A stretch of 64,000 bases of DNA, from the NCBI GenBank assembly GCA_021773235.1, contig JAJFKL010000032.1, positions 62,001 to 126,000 of the forward strand. The letters are read 5' to 3'. Of this stretch, positions 49,601 to 55,600 are shown piece by piece (within the stretch, counting starts at the first letter, position 1; each line of letters begins with the position of its first letter). The translations under genes were made by a program, and so were the position numbers. Source of the DNA: Gammaproteobacteria bacterium (lineage in GTDB: Bacteria > Pseudomonadota > Gammaproteobacteria > Eutrophobiales > Eutrophobiaceae). Under the pieces are notes generated by a model. The model was not told the origin of the DNA. It searched no databases and worked only from the letters and a program-made list of their open reading frames with translations.

Positions 49601-52600
49601 TACTACTTCAGGTAGTAATGCTGTTGGCGCAGGTAATGGCGGTAATGCAGGTACGGTTTCTATTGATGCAACAGATGGTAGTCCATTAATTACATTAAAT
49701 GGCGGTGTTACAGCTGCTGGTGGCACAGGTGTAGGCACGGCGGGTAATGGCGCCGATTTAACTTTTAATGATGCCGTTGTATTAAGTAATGCGACGAATA
49801 CGTTTAATACCACCGGTAATACCGATGGTAATATTTTGTTTGCATCAACCTTGGATGGATCGACCGACTTTGTTGAAGATGTTACATTTAATACCGATAG
49901 CGGAAATATTACTTTCACCGGTGCGGTAGGTGCGACAACTGACTTAGGCGATGTTGCGATTACGGCAGCAGGTGATGTCACTGCAAGCGCCGCTTTTAAT
50001 GCAGACAGCTTTGTTCAAAGTGCTGGTACAGGAACAACTCAATTTGATGGTGCTGTATTGATAAATTCAGGTGCAGCAACTGACGTAGCTATTACTTCAA
50101 ACAATGTCACCTTAAATAATACGTTAACGACTGTAAATGGTGGCACGGTCACGATTACCAACGCCGGTCTGTTAGACATCGCAGCAGCAGGTGATATGAC
50201 ATTAAATGGAGCGTTTTTACAAAATGGTACGGGCGCAGTACAAACCGCAGGTGATATTACAACTACTGGCAATGCCATACAGTTTAACGGAGCAGTTACC
50301 CTGACTGATGGTGGTACAGTTACTTTAAATACAACTAATACAGCTGCGAATGGAGCCAACATCACATTCCAGGGAACGGTAAATGGGTCAACTGCGGCAA
50401 CTGAAAATCTGACATTGAATGCCGGCAACTTGGGTGATATTGATTTTGATTCTGCAATTGGTGGCACTACAAGGCTAGGTGTTTTAACGATTACTAATGC
50501 TGAAAATATAACATTCGATGCAGGCATCACAGCGGCAAGCATTAGTCAGGCTGCTGGAGCTGCAACGGGTACGACGACATTTACAGGCGCTGTGAATACA
50601 AGTGGTGCTGCCGGTATTGATTTGACTGGCCAAACCTTCAATATTAATAACTCTGTTACAACAACGGGTGGTGGTACTGTTGATATTACAAATGCTGGTA
50701 CCTTAACGATTGCTGCAATAGGCGATATGAATCTGGATGGCGCGTTTACTCAGGATGGTGCGGGTGCAGTCACAACAGCAGGTGATATAACGACCACGGA
50801 CGATAATATTAATTTCTTAAGAGCGGTAACCTTGACCGGTAACACTGCGTTTAATACAGGTGCTGGCGCTGGCACGATTACCTTCCAGGATACATTGAAT
50901 GGCACAACGGACCATGTTGAAGACCTAACGCTAACGGCGGGCACGGGTAATATTGATTTTGACGGTATTGTAGGCGGGACGACAGATCTGGGTGTCGTAA
51001 CAATAAATAGCGCGGCGAACGTAACGGCAGATATGGCCTTTAATGCAGAGCAAATAGACCAGGCTGCTGGGACAGGGACTACGACTTTTACGGGAGCAGT
51101 CCAGACGCTTGGAACTTTGGCCAGTGATGGTCTCGACCTAAACGGAAATGCATTTACTTTCAGCAATACCGTTAATACCGGCGCAGCCGGCGCAGTGTCT
51201 ATAACTAATAGTGGCGCTTTAAGTATTGCAGCAGCAACAGACATGACCCTCGGTGGTGCCTTCACTCAGGATGGAACGGGTACGGTATCGACGGCAGGTG
51301 ATATCACAACGACGAATGACAACATCAACTTTTTGAGTGCGGTGACTTTGAGTGCCGGGCCAGTGGCATTGGATACGGGTGCGGGTGCAGGAACAATTAC
51401 CTTCCAGAGTACGCTCGATGGCACCACCGATCATACAGAAGACCTGACTTTAACTGCAGGTACCGGCAACATAGACTTTGACGCAGCGATAGGCGCGACG
51501 ACAGATTTGGGCGTGGTCACGATAGTGAGTGCGACGAATGTGACGGCAGATGCAGCCTTTATTGCAGAGCAGATAGATCAGACCGCAGGCTCAGGCTTAA
51601 CGACCTTCACGGGGGCAGTGCAGACACTCGGCACAGCGGCGGGAGACGGTCTCGACTTAAACGGCAGCGCCTTTACATTCAGCAATACCGTGAATACTGG
51701 CACCGCCGGTGCCGTGACCATAACCAATAGTGGTGCTTTAACTATCGCCGCGGCAGCAGATATGACCCTCGGTGGCGCTTTCACTCAGGACGGTACCGGC
51801 GCTGTATCAACAGCTGGGGATATCACTACTACAGCTGATAATATTGATTTCCTTCGCGCGGTTACGTTAACCGGAAATGTTGCATTAAGCTCTGGTGCCG
51901 GTACCGCAGGTAATATTACCTTCCAAAATACTATTAATGCGACGAATGCCTTTGCCGACCAACTGACATTAGATGCTGGGACAGGCACTATTACGTTTAA
52001 TGCTGCTGTTGGTAATGCTGTTAACGGGGAATTAGGTGCTGTAACGATTAACGGTGCGGGTCAAGTCGATGTTGACGCATTTTTGGAAATAGCGAGTCTT
52101 GATGCCGATAACGGTAATTTGGCCATATTTGATTCATCTGGTGTTTCAATAATTACAACTGGTGCAGCAAATTCAATTGGTGGCGATGTGCTGGTTACAA
52201 CAACTGCAGCATTAACTACAGGTGGTATAACGACGACCGGCGGTGCTGATGCTGTTGATGCACAAGGTCAAAATGCCGGACAAATAAATCTTAATGCTGG
52301 CACTGTATTAACTACGGGTGCTATTACTGCTACGGGAAGTAATGCAACGACTGGTACTAATGCTGGTGGAACAGGCGGTGCCGTTTCTCTAACAGGAGGA
52401 ACGCGTATTGATCTTGGTGGAGATATAAACACATCCGCGGGCACGGGTACTTCTTCTGGTACCGGTGGAAATATTACATTTAATAGCGCAACAACCTTAC
52501 TTGCAAGTGCAACAATTACAACTGGTGCTACTGGTGGAGACATTAATTTTACGAATACATTGGATGGCTCTACGGGATCTACCGAAGACATTGCTTTGAC

Positions 52601-55600
52601 ATCGGGCACGGGCAATATTACCTTTACTGGTGCGGCTGGCGGAGCAACTACATTAAATGACATAACAGTGAATCAGGCCAACAATGTCACTGCTGCTACG
52701 ACAGTCAGCGCTGATTCTTTCCAACAATCTACAACCGGTACAGGGACGACTCAGTTTGGTGGTGTTGTTACAGTTATAGATGCGACAAGAGACTTCATTG
52801 TAGACACAGGCACTATTGATATTGATGCGAATGTCTTGACCAATGGTGCTGCGGTTAATCTCGATGCAAGTACATTAATTGATCAGGCTGCAGCAACCAG
52901 CATAACTACAACCTTAACGGCTGGAAATAGTGGCAATATTGCTATTGATAGCAGTAGTACAGGCGTTATCAATCTGGCGGGAAATATCAATAGTGTTGGT
53001 GCTGACAATGGTGCAGGTAATGGTTTTAATGCGGGCACGGTTAATATCACGACTGCTGATGGTGCAATAAATGTAAACGCAATTGATGCTTCTGGTGGTA
53101 ATTCAACCGGCGGCGGTGGTACGGGTGGTAATGCGGGAGCAGTTAATATTGTTGTAACTGACACGGAAGGCACGGGTAGAAATATTAATGTCACCGGTCT
53201 TGTCGATGCCAGAGGTGGTGATGGCAATGCAGCGGCTGGTGGTACTGCATCAAATGTCCTTATTGAAGTCAGAGATACAGATGCTCCTGATAACGGAACG
53301 GGTAGTGTTTCTGTAGCAGCGATTAACACTAGTGGCGGAACAAGTACGACTGCTATTAATGCAGGCAATATTACCCTGACGTCAATCGGTGCTGATGTGA
53401 CCTTGAATGGCACTTTAACAGCTTCTGCGAGTGGTGGTGGTACGGATGGCACGGTCACAATTAATTCAGGTCAGGATATTGTCGATGGTAATGGTGCTAC
53501 AGACAATATTATTGCAGGCACCTTTGCAGCGACAGCAACTCGTGGTGTTGGAACAGGAACCGGTACTAGCAAACTTGATACAACGGTTGCTACCTTAACA
53601 GCAACTGCTGGTGGAACCGGTGGCATATTTATAAATGAATCTGATGCCTTAAACGTTGGTGCAGCTGGACTACATACGGAAGGCGGCAACATTGATTTAA
53701 TGGTTGCGGGTAGTTTCGCTAATGCTGGTTTTGCAATAGAGACTCAGGATAGTAGTGCTACACGCGATAGTGGTGATATTAGTATTGCCGTAAGTGGTGC
53801 AAATAATAACGTTACATTGACTGGTGCGGTTGGTGTTGTTGATTCCAGTGGAGCTAATAATACAGGAGGCGTTGGGTTTGCAGGTGGTGATATGTTGATA
53901 ACAACTGCAAGCGGTACAATTGACGTAACTAATCTAGATTCAAGCGGCGGCAATGGTAGTGCTGGTAATGCTGGTGGCGCTGCAGGATCGATAACTCTGC
54001 GCGTTGTTGATGCAGAGGCTGTAGCAAGGGATATATCAGTTACGGGCTCCTTGTCAGCTAATGGTGGAAATGGATCAACGGCTGCAGGCGGTGCAGGTAA
54101 TACAGTGACAGTTGAAGTACTCGATGCTGGTGGTGGTGCAGGAGATGGTTCTGTTTCGGTTAATACAATTACAACCAGTGGTGGTTCAGGTAACAGTGGC
54201 GGTAATGCGGGCAATATAGTTCTTACTTCAGATGGTGCCAATGATGTGACATTGAACAATACTCTTACTGCTTCTGCAGGTGCGAGCACTGGCGGTGCAG
54301 GTGGTGCAGTCTTAATCACGTCAGGCAGAAGTGTTGTTGATAATAATGATGGTTCAACCAGAATTACAGCTGCATCTTTGGTGGCGTCGGCTCAACAAAA
54401 TGTAGGTGGAGCCGATGATATAGATACGGCTGTTTCAAATCTGGAAGTGGCGTCAGGATTGGGTGGTGGTGCTGGCACCGGTAATATTCAGATTGATAAC
54501 ATTACCAATGATTTAACCATTGGTGGGGTTGGTAGTGTAAATGGTGTGTCATCTGCAGCTGGATCAGATGGCACTATCAGTATTGTTTCAAGTACCAGTA
54601 TTAATATTAATGAAGCAGTGTCAGCCGATGACACGGGCGGTGTCACAATTGATGCGAATGGTACGAATTCTAGTATTACTAGTGCTTCAGCCGGTTCTAT
54701 CGATTCTACAACATCGGGAAATATAGCGCTCACTGCCGATAGTCAGATAACTCTTGCAGGGACAGTCGGTGCATCGACAACTGGCACTATCAGTATTACC
54801 GCGGATACAGACAACAATTCAAATGGCACAATAACCAATTCAGCTGCTATTGGTAGTGGCACTGCTGGTAATGTGACATTGGTTGCAGAATCATTTAGCT
54901 TGAATGGTAATGTGACTAGTGGTGGAAATATTAATATCACGTCCGATACAGGTATTAGTTTAGGAACTGTTACTATCGCTGCAGCAGCTGGGACAATAAA
55001 TGCCACAGTGGATAACGACAATAATAGTACCTCATCCTTTGATCAAGGAGGCGGGACATTAACTGCGACAGATATTAACCTTACGGGTGGTGCAAATGAC
55101 ACAGTAGTTGGAGCATCAAATGTAGCGAATACCTTCGCAATTGACGCAACACCTACGTTAGCCAATTCCCGAATTAATGGTGGTGGAACACCTGCAGATT
55201 TGTCTGGTTTTGTGAATATTACTGGCGGAACCGCTGGTGACACATTTAACTTTCAAACAGGTGGTTCAATCTCGGGTACTGCAGATGGTTTGGGTGGCAA
55301 TGATACTTTGAGTTATACAGGTGGACCTGTCGCAACTATTACTCTTACTGGTCCAGGTGCCGTTGATGGCTTTAATGGTACAGCCACTTCGACTGGCGGG
55401 TTCAATAATATTAATACTGTAATCGGAAGTGGTGGCGCAGGAGATACCGTAGTAGGTTTACAAAATGGATCGGCAGGTACTTGGGATATTGATGGTACCA
55501 ATACTTATGTCAGTGGCAATACATTAAACATAGATTCAAATATAAGAAATTTTACAGGTGGTACTGGTAACGATACGTTTAACGTCATAACTGCACATAC

